DNA from: Pontiellaceae bacterium B12227
GTDB lineage: Bacteria > Verrucomicrobiota > Kiritimatiellia > Kiritimatiellales > Pontiellaceae
Assembly (NCBI GenBank): GCA_029432775.1
Contig: JAROAZ010000010.1
Coordinates: forward strand, 1-64,000
DNA length: 64,000 bases
Direction of reading: 5' to 3'
Position numbers and translations under genes: made by a program. Below, piece after piece: positions 54,812 to 63,192 of the stretch. The notes beneath the pieces are model-generated. The model made no database searches, was not told where the DNA came from, and saw nothing but the letters and a program-made list of their open reading frames with translations. Numbering within the stretch: the stretch's first letter is position 1; every line of letters begins with the position of its first letter.

Positions 54812-55564
54812 TTAGGCCTCAATTACGTAGGAATTCTGAATTTCGGAGATGAACTCCTGCGCGAAGTTATCCATCTGGACCGAGATCCGCCGGATCCGCG
54901 CGGTCAGCAGATTATATCCGATCATGGAAGGCAGTGCGACAATCAGACCGACAATCGTGGTCAGCAGCGCGCCCGAAATACCCGGCGCAACGGCCGACAG
55001 CGCAGCCGAGCCGGACTGGGCCATTCCGCTGAACGCATCCATAACCCCCCAAACCGTACCCAGCAGCCCGAGAAACGGAGCCGCACTCACGGCCGTGGCC
55101 AGCAATCCCATCTGATCTTCCAGATTCAGCGCCTCATCCGCCACGTTCCGATCCACAACCGCGCGGAGCGTTTCCAGCTGGTTCAACGTAAGACGGCGGT
55201 GCATTTCGGAGGTCATATCGCCCATCAGCAGATCTTCGGGATCAATTCCGTGCGCCTGAAGTTCGCCGCCGAGGGCCGTACAACCGGCCTTATAAATGGT
55301 ATTCAGCGGCGTACCGGTATATTCCTCGCGCTTGGTAAACAATGCCGTCGGCATCCGTTCCGAGCGGAATGATTCCAGAAAAACGTCCGTCATGCGGCTG
55401 GCATAACGCAGCTGAACACCCTTGGTATACATAATGGTCCAGGCCATAGCCGACCCAATGAAGAGTAGAATAACAATGGCCTTGCCCGGCAGCGTGCTGT
55501 CCCAGAAGGCCGAGCTCACGTCGGCAATCGGCATGGTTAGCATCAGAGAATCAAAAAGTTCCAT
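54812..55564 (-). CDS. tolQ: TolQ/ExbB-type proton channel protein
   Basis: 250 residues, three membrane helices: VILLFIGSAMAWTIMY at the start, then two helices in the C-terminal half within LLATAVSAAPFLGLLGTVWGVM and LLTTIVGLIVALPSMIGYNLL, the MotA/TolQ/ExbB core. With TolR it harvests proton motive force. Start at MELFDSLM; the upstream TTG frame adds two residues. First gene of the tol-pal operon. Confidence 0.92.
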   Translation of the reverse strand: MELFDSLMLTMPIADVSSAFWDSTLPGKAIVILLFIGSAMAWTIMYTKGVQLRYASRMTDVFLESFRSERMPTALFTKREEYTGTPLNTIYKAGCTALGGELQAHGIDPEDLLMGDMTSEMHRRLTLNQLETLRAVVDRNVADEALNLEDQMGLLATAVSAAPFLGLLGTVWGVMDAFSGMAQSGSAALSAVAPGISGALLTTIVGLIVALPSMIGYNLLTARIRRISVQMDNFAQEFISEIQNSYVIEA

Positions 55565-55720
55565 GGTCAAAAATTTCCGGTTAAAGATAATATATCAACT
55601 GTTATCGGGCCTGTGCCGGAACGGCCGGCAGGAAGATTATCCACCTCAAAGCCCATAACCGCCAACGGTTAATTGCCGGCACAGAAGAGCGTGTGCTCCG
55701 CGCCAACCCTCCAAACATAT

Positions 55721-55735
55721 TTCCAACCCTTGGAA
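55721..55735. repeat. Palindrome TTCCAACCCTTGGAA
   Basis: Perfect copy, 157 bases upstream of tolQ (minus strand) in a gap of 476 bases (55565-56040) that also holds a terminator and the tRNA fragment. Confidence 0.8.
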
Positions 55736-55824
55736 AAGCAAATGAAAAACCGGAGCCGGAACGAAAAAAATGAGGCTCTCTAGCAAATACGGGGCTCGGC
55801 ATCCCTCGTATACCCCCACAAAAA

Positions 55825-55846
55825 AAGCCAACCTTGCGGTTGGCTT
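55825..55846 (-). terminator. Terminator behind the former tRNA gene
   Basis: Perfect 9-bp stem AAGCCAACC / GGTTGGCTT with a 4-base loop; on the minus strand it is followed by a T-run, directly after the tRNA 3' end. Confidence 0.85.
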
Positions 55847-55851
55847 AAATT

Positions 55852-55899
55852 TGGTGGGCCTGGAGGGACTTGAACCCCCGACAAAGAGATTATGAGTCT
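55852..55899 (-). tRNA. 3' half of a tRNA with CAT anticodon (integration site)
   Basis: Read on the minus strand: anticodon loop CTCATAA, a variable loop, the T-arm GGGGGTTCAAGTCCC and the acceptor strand ending AGGCCCACCA. The 5' half (which should begin GGGCCT) is missing; beyond the anticodon stem the sequence turns into AT-rich element DNA leading to the integrase gene. This is the expected scar of an element that recombined in the tRNA 3' half. The anticodon CAT means tRNA-Met or tRNA-Ile2. Confidence 0.85.
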
Positions 55900-56040
55900 A
55901 TATATATACGCTCTTTTACATTGGTTTTATGAACTTTTACGCCATTTATTTCCCCTTTATTTCCATTTACCTCTTGTTTTGACCTGCATATATGCCTATA
56001 CATTCCCCTGCTATCAGAGAACAAAGAAAGGCGGGTAATC

Positions 56041-57618
56041 ATGAGCTTGGTAATGCGGAAAACTTCAAAGTGGTGGTATGGGCGGTACAAAGTTGACGGC
56101 AAGGAATACGTCAAAAACCTGCAAGTGGAGATCCGAGGCACCCGGCCCCTCACATTAAAAGAAACCGGGAGTGTTCATTTCGAGAATTCGAGAGGTGAAG
56201 CTCATTCAGTATTAAATGCCCTTCTGGAGGAAGTCCAATCCGCTAAGAGTGCCGAAGCCCTTGCTGAAGCAGTTTATGAAGCGAGATCAGGAGAGAAGCT
56301 TAAACGATATCGGATTCAAGACCTTTCCCTAATATGGAAAGAGAAACCTCGCAAACGGCCCCCTTCCCCTGAGCATGCTGAGAAATCTATCTCCAAACTA
56401 GAATGCCTAGCCAACCATCTACAAAAAAACTTTCCGAAGATTATCAGAGTTGACCAGATTCGACCGGCTCACATTCAATCATTTCTCAATGAGCTGGAAC
56501 AAAGCGGAATGACTGCAGCAACATGGAACAGTTACCTTGTGCCGATTAAACTGGTACTTAAACGAGCTGGAGTTCCCGCGGCCAAAGAGATCCTTGCTAA
56601 AGATTCGGAACCCGTTTTTCGGAAACCCTTTTCAATTGAAGAACTGGATGCGGTTTTGGAAGCGGCAAAATCCGACCGACTAATCTATTCCTTGGCCGTA
56701 ACGGCGGCTTGCACAGCCATGCGTAAGAAGGATTGCTGCTATCTGAGTTGGTCGGATGTAGATTTTTCCGATGGATTCATCACAGTGAAAACTAGCAAGA
56801 CCGGGCAGGTGGTTGATATTCCTATGGCTGACATGCTACGTGCTGAGATCGAAAAGCATAGTAACAACGGGTCAGACTTCGTATTCCCCGAAGCAAAGCA
56901 ACTCTATGAGGCCGATGCCAGCGCCATAACAAAACGTTTTAAATCGGTCCTGCGCCTTGCAGGATTCGATGATGGTGTGACAGCCCCGCCCCTTGAATAC
57001 AAAACCGATCCGTACTCCCCAGAAGAAATACTAAAAGCCGCAGAAGAAATTTATACCGGCGGCAAATTGATACGCGCCAAAGCCGTCTTGTCATCGTACC
57101 TTTCAGGGGATTGTATTCGTAGAAGTGCCGAAACAGCTGGCGTAAGCATTGGCAGTGTTTCTAACTATCTAAATGAACTAGAAGCCCAAACCAAAAAAAG
57201 ACTCATTCGGGGCAAACACCGCCCTGCAACAGACATTGTTCCACCCACTCGCGGTAAGATGCGTGAAGAACGGAAAAATGGTTTAAATGCTGCTTCCGTT
57301 CGCGATTTTCACAGCTTTCGTACAACCTTTGTGACCATTGCGCTTATGCGGGGGATGCCACTCGACACCGTCCGAAAAATCACAGGACACCAAACGGCTG
57401 AAGTTGTTACCAAGCACTATTTCCGACCTGAACGAGAACAATTACGGGAAGCCATGCAAAATACCCTTCCCGGAATGCTCACCAGTGCGGCCAAGCCATT
57501 CACCCCCGCTGAGAAAGCGTCCGAGATTCTTGCTATGATCAATGCCAATATGAGCAAGGCCGACATCTGCAATCGCGTTGCCGAGGCATTGGCGGTTCTT
57601 AATGGAAGCACTAATTAG
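56041..57618 (+). CDS. Tyrosine recombinase (integrase) with inserted HTH-like segment
   Basis: 525 residues. SAM-like core-binding domain (about 105-190; PAHIQSFLNELEQSGMTAATWNSYL) and catalytic residues Arg 228 (TAMRKKD), His 424 and Arg 427 (HSFR), His 450 (TGHQ) and Tyr 460 (KHYF). The first Arg and the HxxR are normally about 95-100 residues apart; here they are 196 apart because of an extra segment (about 318-417) containing RRSAETAGVSIGSVSNYLNEL, an HTH-like pattern. Drives integration at the tRNA. First gene of the element. Confidence 0.93.
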   Translation: MSLVMRKTSKWWYGRYKVDGKEYVKNLQVEIRGTRPLTLKETGSVHFENSRGEAHSVLNALLEEVQSAKSAEALAEAVYEARSGEKLKRYRIQDLSLIWKEKPRKRPPSPEHAEKSISKLECLANHLQKNFPKIIRVDQIRPAHIQSFLNELEQSGMTAATWNSYLVPIKLVLKRAGVPAAKEILAKDSEPVFRKPFSIEELDAVLEAAKSDRLIYSLAVTAACTAMRKKDCCYLSWSDVDFSDGFITVKTSKTGQVVDIPMADMLRAEIEKHSNNGSDFVFPEAKQLYEADASAITKRFKSVLRLAGFDDGVTAPPLEYKTDPYSPEEILKAAEEIYTGGKLIRAKAVLSSYLSGDCIRRSAETAGVSIGSVSNYLNELEAQTKKRLIRGKHRPATDIVPPTRGKMREERKNGLNAASVRDFHSFRTTFVTIALMRGMPLDTVRKITGHQTAEVVTKHYFRPEREQLREAMQNTLPGMLTSAAKPFTPAEKASEILAMINANMSKADICNRVAEALAVLNGSTN

Positions 57619-57627
57619 GAAAAGGTT

Positions 57628-58437
57628 ATGAAGAAATTACCAACACGTCTTGAAGGAGCCCCTGAGGGCACGCCATGGAACCTTGAAGCACTGATCCAGA
57701 ACCGAGTAAAGGAATCGATCCGCAAAATCTCCGAAATCTCATCTAAACATGACCTAAATGCGCTACAGGAGAATTGTGAAGATATACTTCATAAGAAAAA
57801 TTTTACTGCTTTGTATGATCTTAGCGTCGAAGCAGTTGAAATAGGTGATTACTGCGAGTTCAACTTTGTTGATAACTATTTTGGATTTTATGAACACGTA
57901 AAAAAATACGATGGGTACGAAAAAACCATTACCATCGACATCTCGTATGAGGGTATTGACCTTATAACCCTTGCCGGTTTTGAGTTCGATGTACTTGAAT
58001 ACTGTATTGAAAAGCTTGAAATCTCCAAGGATACTCGAGAATCCATCAAGTCGAAAATGAGTGATTTGTGGTACGCCCTAAAAGTTTGGGACGCATTCTG
58101 TGATGATGATTACGAAGAAGCAATTTTGATGGCATACGACGGACAAACCGAGAATAGTGCTTTTAGGAAACGAGGTGCCAAAGCCACAAAATGCAAGGCA
58201 ACCGCCAAAAATAATGAAATTCTACAGGCAGCCTATGACATCGACCCAATGAAAACAGAGTCGGCAAATTATATGGCGAACCAACTAAAAGCACATTTCT
58301 TATCATATCGGAATACAACAAAAGAAGGGAAAGGCACCCTCATTCCTGTAAGAAAAAAAGGTTATCAAAAAATAACAATTTATAACCTACTCCTAGAGAA
58401 TGGGTGGCCAAATCGAAGAAAGAGTTCAAAGGCTTAG
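57628..58437 (+). CDS. Hypothetical protein of the integrative element
   Basis: 269 residues, acidic in the middle and basic at the end, AT-richer than its neighbours. No signal peptide or membrane helix; the N-terminal part is helical (LIQNRVKESIRKISEISSKH), the C-terminal part carries a possible DNA-binding segment (YQKITIYNLLLENGWPNRRK). Family not recognised. Starts 9 bases after the integrase, so probably co-transcribed. Confidence 0.6.
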   Translation: MKKLPTRLEGAPEGTPWNLEALIQNRVKESIRKISEISSKHDLNALQENCEDILHKKNFTALYDLSVEAVEIGDYCEFNFVDNYFGFYEHVKKYDGYEKTITIDISYEGIDLITLAGFEFDVLEYCIEKLEISKDTRESIKSKMSDLWYALKVWDAFCDDDYEEAILMAYDGQTENSAFRKRGAKATKCKATAKNNEILQAAYDIDPMKTESANYMANQLKAHFLSYRNTTKEGKGTLIPVRKKGYQKITIYNLLLENGWPNRRKSSKA

Positions 58438-58530
58438 CCCTTAAACTCTGACCGCTAGCTCCATCTTAAAACATGTCATTAGATGTCCTCCAACAACACG
58501 GGATAAACCCGGTTGATAGGAGAACAACAC

Positions 58531-58827
58531 ATGAAGACTCAAGAAGTCCCACCCGCAATCCTCACGGCGGCAGCATCCATGCTGGCCCCCTTTTTCCCAG
58601 GCTTGTCGCCAGCCAAGCTCGAAAACTCCATCTGCTTTGAGCCGGAAAGAACGTTAGACGAAGTACTCCGGAGCCGCTCAGAAGCAAGCTCCGCCCTTCA
58701 CGTATCCCTTCCTACCGTCGACCGCATGCTCGCAAGCGGGGAGCTCCAGCGCGTGAATGTTCGCGGCCGGGTTTTCATTCGCAAATCACAAATCGATCAG
58801 ATCATTCGCGGTAAGGAGGTGGAATAA
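58531..58827 (+). CDS. AlpA/excisionase-type helix-turn-helix protein
   Basis: 98 residues; start behind AGGAGAA. The C-terminal half (SSALHVSLPTVDRMLASGELQRVNVRGRVFIRKSQIDQII) is a MerR-like winged helix of the AlpA/excisionase kind. In integrative elements such proteins control integrase expression or direct excision. Overlaps the next start by TAATG. Confidence 0.8.
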   Translation: MKTQEVPPAILTAAASMLAPFFPGLSPAKLENSICFEPERTLDEVLRSRSEASSALHVSLPTVDRMLASGELQRVNVRGRVFIRKSQIDQIIRGKEVE

Positions 58828-59159
58828 TGCAAAATTCTTCCTCTAAACACAGGTCTGAGGTGCACGTTTTAGATGCAAAACAGCAAAATATGCTCTCACT
58901 GGTATCAGAAGAAGCCCCCAGCAAGCTAAATCATTTTCGTAAGGCTTACGGGCAGAAATCGCTTCGTTCCGCCATAACGGCCAAATGCCTCGAATGCGTA
59001 AGTCTTGAGACTGCTGAAGTCCGACGCTGTACTGCAACTGCCTGTCCTTTGTGGGGCGTGCGCCCTTACCAGACAGCCCGCCCACATAATAATTCAACTG
59101 AAAATACCGAAACGCATAGCGCAACGGCAGGTGGTAGTAATGAGCAACAATGTAATTGA
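58827..59159 (+). CDS. Small cysteine-motif protein of the element
   Basis: 110 residues. Core AKCLECVSLETAEVRRC...ACPLW.VRPYQ has four cysteines (CxxC and two later), a pattern found in small phage and satellite proteins likely to bind zinc. Translationally coupled to the HTH gene and overlapping the DUF3987 gene by 20 bases. Role unknown. Confidence 0.65.
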   Translation: MQNSSSKHRSEVHVLDAKQQNMLSLVSEEAPSKLNHFRKAYGQKSLRSAITAKCLECVSLETAEVRRCTATACPLWGVRPYQTARPHNNSTENTETHSATAGGSNEQQCN

Positions 59160-60690
59160 ATCGAAGGCCAATAGGTCTAAAGAGAACGATCTCAGCCATC
59201 CTGACCAGATGAACTTGTTCGGTGGCGGTGCGGGAACGGAAAAAAAAACAATCAATACAAAGGCCACTAATGGATCGCCCCCGGGCACAACAACATCCGT
59301 TGAACCAGAGCCAGCACTGGAAACAAAACACATGCACTCCAAAAATGAAGTTTCCGAAGATGGCAGGCAACAAGGGGCAAATGCTTCACCAAAATCGTCT
59401 TTCATTCAAACTTTGGCTGAAGATGCTATGCCCTCGCAAGCGGACGAAGATCAGGAAATACTTCCATTGTTCCCCCTTCAATCATTGCCCGGCTTTACCG
59501 CTCAACTAGCCGAGCAAGCCGCCGCAGTCGCACAAATGCCGCCCCAGCTTCCAGCCATGCTGATGTTGGCAACCGCCTCTGCTGCCATAGGGAAATCCGT
59601 CGTGGCAATTGGAGGAAGCAATCATGGCCCCTGCCTGGGAAACCTTTATATGCTGGCTGTGGCCAAATCATCCACAGGTAAAAGTGTTGCTGCCAAACTC
59701 ACCGCTCCTATTTTCGATTTTGAGGAGGAGTTACTCATTCAATACGAAGCCCTTGAAAATAATAGTGTTGCACCGCGCCTAACTATTCAGAACAGCACAA
59801 GTGAGGCGCTAGCCCATCACATGAGTACAGGATGCGATGAAACCCTCTATTCTTTTTCGCCCGAGGCAGGGGACAATCTACGCATAGCGGCGGGAGCCTA
59901 CAGGAAAGCAGGCGGCGACTTCGCCTTCTTAAACTCAGCATGGTCTGGAGATCATTGTGAATTCACTCGCATGACTCGTGACGCGGTGCGCCTGAGAGAA
60001 CCCTGCCTAACGTTATTCTGGGCAATCCAGCCCTTCTTTTTCAACGAACTCGCCGCCAATAAGGAAGCGGCGATGGGTGGATTCACGGCAAGGTGCCTGA
60101 CCTTCGATGCCGCCGCCGAATGGATTCACGACGATGGAGGTTACCGAGAAATTGACAAGAAACTTATCGGCCAATGGCATAACACTCTGCACAAAATTAT
60201 GGAAAGGCGGATTCTCAACCCGAATGCGGATCCTGTTCAAATCCCATGTACCCCAGAGGCCCGCGAAACGTTCCGCACTCTCCACAACGAAAGTATCGAC
60301 CGACGCAATTCAGAGATCGATATCGCCGACCTGCTCGGAAAGATGCGTGAAAATGCCATCCGGCTCGCCCTTGTTCTGGCAGTCCTTCAGGATGCGTCCC
60401 AAATTAATGGTGAGATTGCGGAGAACGCGTGCCGTATCGTGCGGTGGTGTATCGATTCATTACTCTCCATGCTTTCGGGGGCGCGTGCGAACACTCTGGA
60501 ACGAGAAGTCGACAGGCTCACGATGAAGCTGGAAAAGGCGGGAGGTAAGGAGACGATCCGTAACCTGCTGCGGGGCGGCTGGGAACGGAAAAAGGTGGAA
60601 CAGCTAGCGAAAAGGTTCCCCCTTCGTTTCGAAATAAGAACAATAAAACCTCCCAAGGGCAGACCATCTGAATTCATCGTAATATGTTAG
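59140..60690 (+). CDS. DUF3987-type replication/primase-associated protein
   Basis: 516 residues; start at MSNNVIESK. The middle part contains LPAMLMLATASAAIGKSV, AVAKSSTGKSVAAK (a P-loop-like GKS) and SPEAGDNLRIAAG, typical of DUF3987 ATPase-like proteins that accompany or replace primases in integrative elements and phage satellites. The C-terminal 60 residues look like a winged helix (ETIRNLLRGGWERKKVEQLAKRF). Replication role inferred from family. Confidence 0.8.
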   Translation: MSNNVIESKANRSKENDLSHPDQMNLFGGGAGTEKKTINTKATNGSPPGTTTSVEPEPALETKHMHSKNEVSEDGRQQGANASPKSSFIQTLAEDAMPSQADEDQEILPLFPLQSLPGFTAQLAEQAAAVAQMPPQLPAMLMLATASAAIGKSVVAIGGSNHGPCLGNLYMLAVAKSSTGKSVAAKLTAPIFDFEEELLIQYEALENNSVAPRLTIQNSTSEALAHHMSTGCDETLYSFSPEAGDNLRIAAGAYRKAGGDFAFLNSAWSGDHCEFTRMTRDAVRLREPCLTLFWAIQPFFFNELAANKEAAMGGFTARCLTFDAAAEWIHDDGGYREIDKKLIGQWHNTLHKIMERRILNPNADPVQIPCTPEARETFRTLHNESIDRRNSEIDIADLLGKMRENAIRLALVLAVLQDASQINGEIAENACRIVRWCIDSLLSMLSGARANTLEREVDRLTMKLEKAGGKETIRNLLRGGWERKKVEQLAKRFPLRFEIRTIKPPKGRPSEFIVIC

Positions 60691-60703
60691 GGAACTCAAC
60701 GCC

Positions 60704-60841
60704 ATGCCAAACGACAAAACAGACAAAACTGCCAAAAGTGCCCATGGGTTTTGTCTATTATGGCAGTTTTGTCAGCTGGCATTTATGTCAAATGACGATT
60801 ACCCGCCGTCTAGTTTCGCTCGGTGTAGATCGTGCCTGTAA
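60704..60841 (+). CDS. Possible small protein, 45 residues
   Basis: An ATG 13 bases after the DUF3987 stop opens a frame with a CRSC ending and a Lys/Thr-rich start (MPNDKTDKTAK). A 13-bp inverted repeat overlaps it, so it may be non-coding. No ribosome-binding site of quality. Confidence 0.2.
   Translation: MPNDKTDKTAKSAHGFCLLWQFCQLAFMSNDDYPPSSFARCRSCL
60722..60773. repeat. 13-bp inverted repeat after the DUF3987 gene
   Basis: GACAAAACTGCCA (60722-60734) and TGGCAGTTTTGTC (60761-60773), perfect, with a 26-base centre. Could be an operator, replication iteron pair or transcript-ending structure. The remainder of the 560-base gap holds only the hairpin at 61001. Confidence 0.75.
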
Positions 60842-61000
60842 GAACGAAGCTCGCCTTTCCCGATTTCCCGGTCACATGCGCACTGAAAAAGGGTGCCGGC
60901 AGCGATTGCTTTATCTAAAGCCAGCGCCAACCAGCACACCCATGATATACACCTAGATCCAGCGGCGTACAATTATGCCTTGAAAGGTAATAAAAAGTAT

Positions 61001-61017
61001 GGCGTGCTACGCACGCC
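61001..61017. repeat. Hairpin GGCGTGC-TAC-GCACGCC
   Basis: Perfect 7-bp stem with a 3-base loop in the non-coding part of the element, REP-like. Confidence 0.5.
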
Positions 61018-61250
61018 TCCTGCAAAAGGGATGTGGTTCTGAAAAACCTTCGCACATACGCCCCTTAAATGGTTCTTTTTGGCACCCTGTAAATGGCACC
61101 CACACGATCCACAATCGCCGTAACCAAATAAAATTACGTTCATTACAACAGAATCCTTCTATCCAGTCACAAAAATCGAAAATTCTACAAAAAGTAGGCA
61201 ATCATGTCTATTTACCGAAAAACATGGTGCAGTGAGGTATTATTCACAGC

Positions 61251-62945
61251 TTATCGCGACACACTGTCAACTCCCCGAATACCAGACATAATTTCCCACA
61301 CCTTTTGACACTTTTCTTTGGAGTCGCCATCTCCCAATTCAATCTCGGCTAGTCCCTTAATCTCTTGGTCGGCCTGTCCCCAGATTTTCGTAACGAGAAT
61401 GGAATCTCCGAACACATCCATGGCCTCCACATATTCCGTCTGCTTGAAAGACCGCTTTGAAAAGTTCCACGAGAAACGCGGATCGGCTAGGCTTTTACGC
61501 ATCATTTTTGCGGTTGCCAGCAACAGGGTTAATGGTTGGCTCCACTGCTCTGCAGGAGCGCTCTCCGCTAAATTTGGTGCCGATACCTGATTATAATTTA
61601 CCGTTGGAGTAATTCGTCCATTCAAGGCTTTCTCCAACCGTGCCCGGATCATTTCAAGAACCTTTTCAAACGCGCCCGCGGGCAAATCACCTTCACCGCC
61701 CATATCCCTGTACATACTGTTAAGATCCTGCATGTACCGTTTGGCATTCTTTCCTATGAAACCATCCACACTTCCATCACCGACTTGGTTTTTCAGAGCT
61801 TCAACCGCCCGGCTATTCTGCTCATCCAATTCCCTGTTTAAAAGAGGCTGGGCCTTTTCAGGTATCCAATGAACACCCTTGCTCAACGAATAACTGCACA
61901 GACGAATTACGTCTGTTTTCCGATACTTGTTTATTTCTTTGGCAGTACCCGAATCCAATATTTCCAAAGTAAAACTCAGTTTCTTTTTAACCGCTCCAAT
62001 AGTGCGCTCAGACTCCTGCCCAAATAAAGTGGGACTCACGGGTATGGTCAGTGGTCCGATTCGACTCGTTTCATCCACCGACACCAAATAACCATTGGCG
62101 TAGACCTCCTGAAATTTCTGAGCAAGAGCATCGAGTTTCGTTTCTCCACCATCCCATTCCTCAACAGGCAATCCATCGACATCGGACACAACCTCCCCAG
62201 TTTTCGGGTCAATTTCTACCGTTTGGATAACCAGTTCTTCATCGCTAGCACACATGCCAACGTACTCCCGCCATGCCCCTGCAGCTTCGAGATCACCTTC
62301 CGCTGGGACTAAATTCGGAATATTAATGGATTGGTCATTAAGCATATGGGATTCGAGGAAAACCACCTGAAACCATTTCCGGAATAAATTCCTATGCGCT
62401 TCTGTGGCATTGAATACCGTGTTGAAGCTGGAGAGGTCCACCCCATCCATGCCGAGGTTTGCGCAAGAGCCAATGCACAACATGGTTTTCCCATTTTCCT
62501 GATTTACCGTTTCTAAAACAGTAGGCACCAACGCCATCTTTTCGCAACCGTCGCCATACTGCCTAGATACAGGAAGAACCCTAAACTCAACTCGACTTTC
62601 CTGGTCTGGATCGGTGTGCAGTGCCTCTAATTCCTTCAGCGCATCCAGATGGTGCTGACGGGTCGGACAGGCCGGATAAACTATAAAGACAAGTTTTACT
62701 CGGCAGTCCTTGTTCTCTGCCAATAATTCTTCGAGCAACTGAATGGTTTCGTCGCTGGCACCGACAACAACACCACCGATCAGACTGGCATTGCAAAGAA
62801 ACGACTTGAAAGGCGGATTATCTTCATACCCGCGCATCCCGATTACAGCCCGAATGTCCGGCCAAATAAAAGGAGGTTCAGTATTGATCGTAACGATTTC
62901 GGCTTCGTCGTTTTGAGTATTCAATTCCTGTTCTGGGAAAGGCAT
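61251..62945 (-). CDS. Unrecognised 564-residue cargo protein, weakly phospholipase-D-like
   Basis: Start at MPFPEQEL behind GGAG. The N-terminal half has alternating strands and helices with LCIGSCANLGMDG (about residues 150-170), which recalls the GSxN box of phospholipase-D-type nucleases, but the preceding His-x-Lys is missing (GCEKMALVP instead). The region after it (NLFRKWFQVVFLESHML) is helical. The C-terminal half (EKVLEMIRARLEKAL; VYANGYLVSVDE) shows no family. No membrane helix or signal. As cargo on the opposite strand of an integrative element beside an HNH nuclease, a defence role is an inference only. Confidence 0.7.
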   Translation of the reverse strand: MPFPEQELNTQNDEAEIVTINTEPPFIWPDIRAVIGMRGYEDNPPFKSFLCNASLIGGVVVGASDETIQLLEELLAENKDCRVKLVFIVYPACPTRQHHLDALKELEALHTDPDQESRVEFRVLPVSRQYGDGCEKMALVPTVLETVNQENGKTMLCIGSCANLGMDGVDLSSFNTVFNATEAHRNLFRKWFQVVFLESHMLNDQSINIPNLVPAEGDLEAAGAWREYVGMCASDEELVIQTVEIDPKTGEVVSDVDGLPVEEWDGGETKLDALAQKFQEVYANGYLVSVDETSRIGPLTIPVSPTLFGQESERTIGAVKKKLSFTLEILDSGTAKEINKYRKTDVIRLCSYSLSKGVHWIPEKAQPLLNRELDEQNSRAVEALKNQVGDGSVDGFIGKNAKRYMQDLNSMYRDMGGEGDLPAGAFEKVLEMIRARLEKALNGRITPTVNYNQVSAPNLAESAPAEQWSQPLTLLLATAKMMRKSLADPRFSWNFSKRSFKQTEYVEAMDVFGDSILVTKIWGQADQEIKGLAEIELGDGDSKEKCQKVWEIMSGIRGVDSVSR

Positions 62946-63007
62946 ATTTTTCTCCAACTATGCCTCCAAAAAAAGAGGCGTGACCTCCGATCACGCTCCT
63001 ACGAGGC

Positions 63008-63103
63008 ACCGCCAAGCGCCCACTCGAAACGCAAAACGAAAGCCACGCCGAGTGTACGGCGCGTCTTCGTTCAGCGTTGTTTCGAGTTTCAAAACTTGGC
63101 GGT
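63008..63103. repeat. Large imperfect cruciform between the cargo genes
   Basis: ACCGCCAAG (63008-63016) and ACTCGAAAC (63022-63030) pair with GTTTCGAGT (63079-63087) and CTTGGCGGT (63095-63103), with CGCCG/CGGCG at the tip. Lies in the 247-base gap between the HNH gene and the 564-residue gene; may be a terminator-like or recognition structure. Confidence 0.6.
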
Positions 63104-63192
63104 TTTCGTAGAAACAACTCTGTGCTTAACGCACTAAATTCTTATGTCTATCCGTAGGCTACCGAACCATCCTGCCTTAAACAAGCTCTCGC

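Noticed and set aside
60842-60956. Coding sequence in the frame covering 60684-60956
   Set aside because: No ribosome-binding site, a Lys/Thr/Pro composition and overlap with the DUF3987 gene end and the inverted repeat make it unlikely.
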